Shown in pieces: positions 63,057 through 64,000 of a stretch of DNA of 64,000 nucleotides; the first letter of the stretch is position 1; each line of letters starts with the position of its first letter. Under the pieces are notes generated by a model, which searched no databases, had not been told where the DNA came from, and worked only from the letters and a program-made list of their open reading frames with translations. Location of the stretch: positions 496,001-560,000 of the forward strand of contig JACKEQ010000003.1 in NCBI GenBank assembly GCA_020632885.1, read 5' to 3'. The translations under genes were made by a program, and so were the position numbers. This DNA is from Alphaproteobacteria bacterium. GTDB lineage: Bacteria; Myxococcota_A; UBA796; GCA-2862545.

Positions 63057-64000
63057 GCAGCAGCTACACCGCGGAGGACATCGAGGTCCTCCAGGGCATA
63101 GCCCACGTCCGTCGGCGCCCGGCCATGTACATCGGCTCCACCGGCACGGACGGGCTCCACCACCTCCTCTGGGAGATCGTGGACAACTCGGTGGACGAGG
63201 CCATGAACGGCCACGCGAGCTTCATCAAGGTCACCCTCTCCGCGACGGGCGACACCGTCACCGTCGAGGACAACGGGCGCGGCATCCCCGTGGACGTGAA
63301 CCCCAAGCACGGCAACCGGAGCGCCCTCGAGCTCGTGCTCACGGAGATCGGCGCAGGCGGCAAGTTCTCGGGCAACAACTACAAGGCGTCCGGCGGTCTC
63401 CACGGCGTGGGCAGCAGCGTGGTGAACGCCCTCTCGGTGTTCCTCGAGGCGCGCGTGAAGCGCGACGGGCACGAGTGGATGCAGACCTACAAGCGCGGTC
63501 GGCCCAAGAAGCCCATCGCCAACGTGGGTCCCGCGCGCGGCACCGGCACCACCATCACCTTCACGCCCGACCCCGAGATGTTCGAGGAGACCACCTTCGA
63601 CCCCGATCGCATCCAGAAGGCGCTCGAGGTGAAGACCTTCCTGAACAGCGGGCTGCGCATCGTCTTCCGCGACAAGGTGAACGGCGCCACCCACGACATG
63701 AAGCACGACGAGGGGCTCCCGGACTACCTCGGCGTGCTCCAGACGCGCTTCGAGGCGCGCCCCATCCTCGACAGCCCGTACGAGCTCGACGTGGAGGAGG
63801 ACGGCGTCCGCTTCTCCCTCGCGCTCAACTGGACGGACTCGACGGCCACGCGCGTCATGTCCTACGCCAACGGCATCCACACGCAAGACGGCGGCACCCA
63901 CGAGCAGGGCCTGCGCGACGCCATCCTGAAGGGCCTGCGGTCGTTCATCGACACCCACAACCTCCAGCCCCGCGGCGTGACCATCACCGCCGACGACATC
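63053..64000 (+). CDS. Type IIA topoisomerase subunit B (ParE/GyrB), N-terminal part
   Basis: First 316 codons; the gene runs off the right edge. GHKL ATPase motifs: VRRRPAMYIGSTGTDGLHHLLWEIVDNSVDEAM, VEDNGRGIPVDV, and SGGLHGVGSSVVNALS. This is the ATP-binding part that drives strand passage with subunit A. Starts at ATG 63053 inside the end of subunit A (ATGA). Subunit A before subunit B is the reverse of the more usual B-before-A order. The GHKL region is followed by the transducer domain start (NWTDSTATRVMSYANGI). Confidence 0.93.
   Translation, partial: MSSSYTAEDIEVLQGIAHVRRRPAMYIGSTGTDGLHHLLWEIVDNSVDEAMNGHASFIKVTLSATGDTVTVEDNGRGIPVDVNPKHGNRSALELVLTEIGAGGKFSGNNYKASGGLHGVGSSVVNALSVFLEARVKRDGHEWMQTYKRGRPKKPIANVGPARGTGTTITFTPDPEMFEETTFDPDRIQKALEVKTFLNSGLRIVFRDKVNGATHDMKHDEGLPDYLGVLQTRFEARPILDSPYELDVEEDGVRFSLALNWTDSTATRVMSYANGIHTQDGGTHEQGLRDAILKGLRSFIDTHNLQPRGVTITADDI

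Overview
This 64 kb window is very GC-rich, densely packed chromosomal DNA. The gene content points to a member of the Myxococcota or a close relative. The signs are a C-terminal CGC-hydrophobic-RRR sorting signal of the MYXO-CTERM type (end of the 23937-27422 gene, weaker copy at 20009), MopE-type 'DCDD' metal-binding repeats, Asp-alternating linkers in secreted proteins, many lipoproteins, several Ser/Thr kinases and pseudokinases, an FHA protein and multidomain histidine kinases. I saw no tRNA, rRNA, CRISPR array, phage module or insertion sequence. Most neighbouring same-strand genes overlap by ATGA or GTGA or are separated by a few bases, and four convergent pairs overlap at their 3' ends.

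Layout. 1-3.3 kb: start of a TsaC/Sua5 gene, a malate:quinone oxidoreductase fused to a VOC (glyoxalase-fold) domain, and a divergent PurA-like enzyme. 3.3-8.4 kb: three related vWA proteins (N-terminus MG-x-x-x-[YW]-S, shared PLQVGQFE motif) with a zinc-ribbon pseudokinase; the PurA-like gene directly follows one of the vWA genes. This is my best candidate for an uncharacterised system. 8.4-15.5 kb: small membrane proteins, a PhoX-like Tat lipoprotein, a heterodimeric ABC exporter, a DUF1279-like protein and a class III-type sirtuin. 15.5-20 kb: histidine kinase, polytopic membrane protein, secreted zinc metallopeptidase. 20-23.9 kb: fatty-acid beta-oxidation operon (fadA-fadB) divergent from a MarR regulator, with a perfect 16-bp palindrome between them. 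23.9-27.4 kb: a large secreted protein with nidogen-like, MopE and lamin-tail domains, whose 1.8-kb Asp-rich repeat contains three frameshifts. 27.5-30.3 kb: small genes, greB, a TetR regulator and a membrane protein.

30.3-31 kb is a non-coding stretch with degenerate direct repeats and hairpins, flanked by two matching TetR-type operator candidates. 31-36.8 kb: haem lipoprotein, HerA/DUF853-type ATPase translationally coupled to a degenerate APH-fold protein, an NAD(P)-binding protein with a DUF1990 partner, and a small longin-like protein. 36.8-43 kb: pseudokinase-AAA-TPR protein coupled to a Rieske oxygenase, a YciB-like membrane protein and an FHA protein. 43-49.5 kb: lipoproteins, a methyltransferase that seems to start at CTG, an intact Ser/Thr kinase and a membrane pseudokinase. 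49.5-54.3 kb: a housekeeping operon pepA-engB-rlmE-phosphoesterase-mtnA. 54.3-60.5 kb: lipoprotein, Mpo1-like and membrane proteins, histidine kinase, SLOG-domain protein, AmpG-like transporter and its TetR. 60.7-64 kb: type IIA topoisomerase subunits A then B (B is cut by the window edge).

All functions are from reading motifs by eye; no database search was run.
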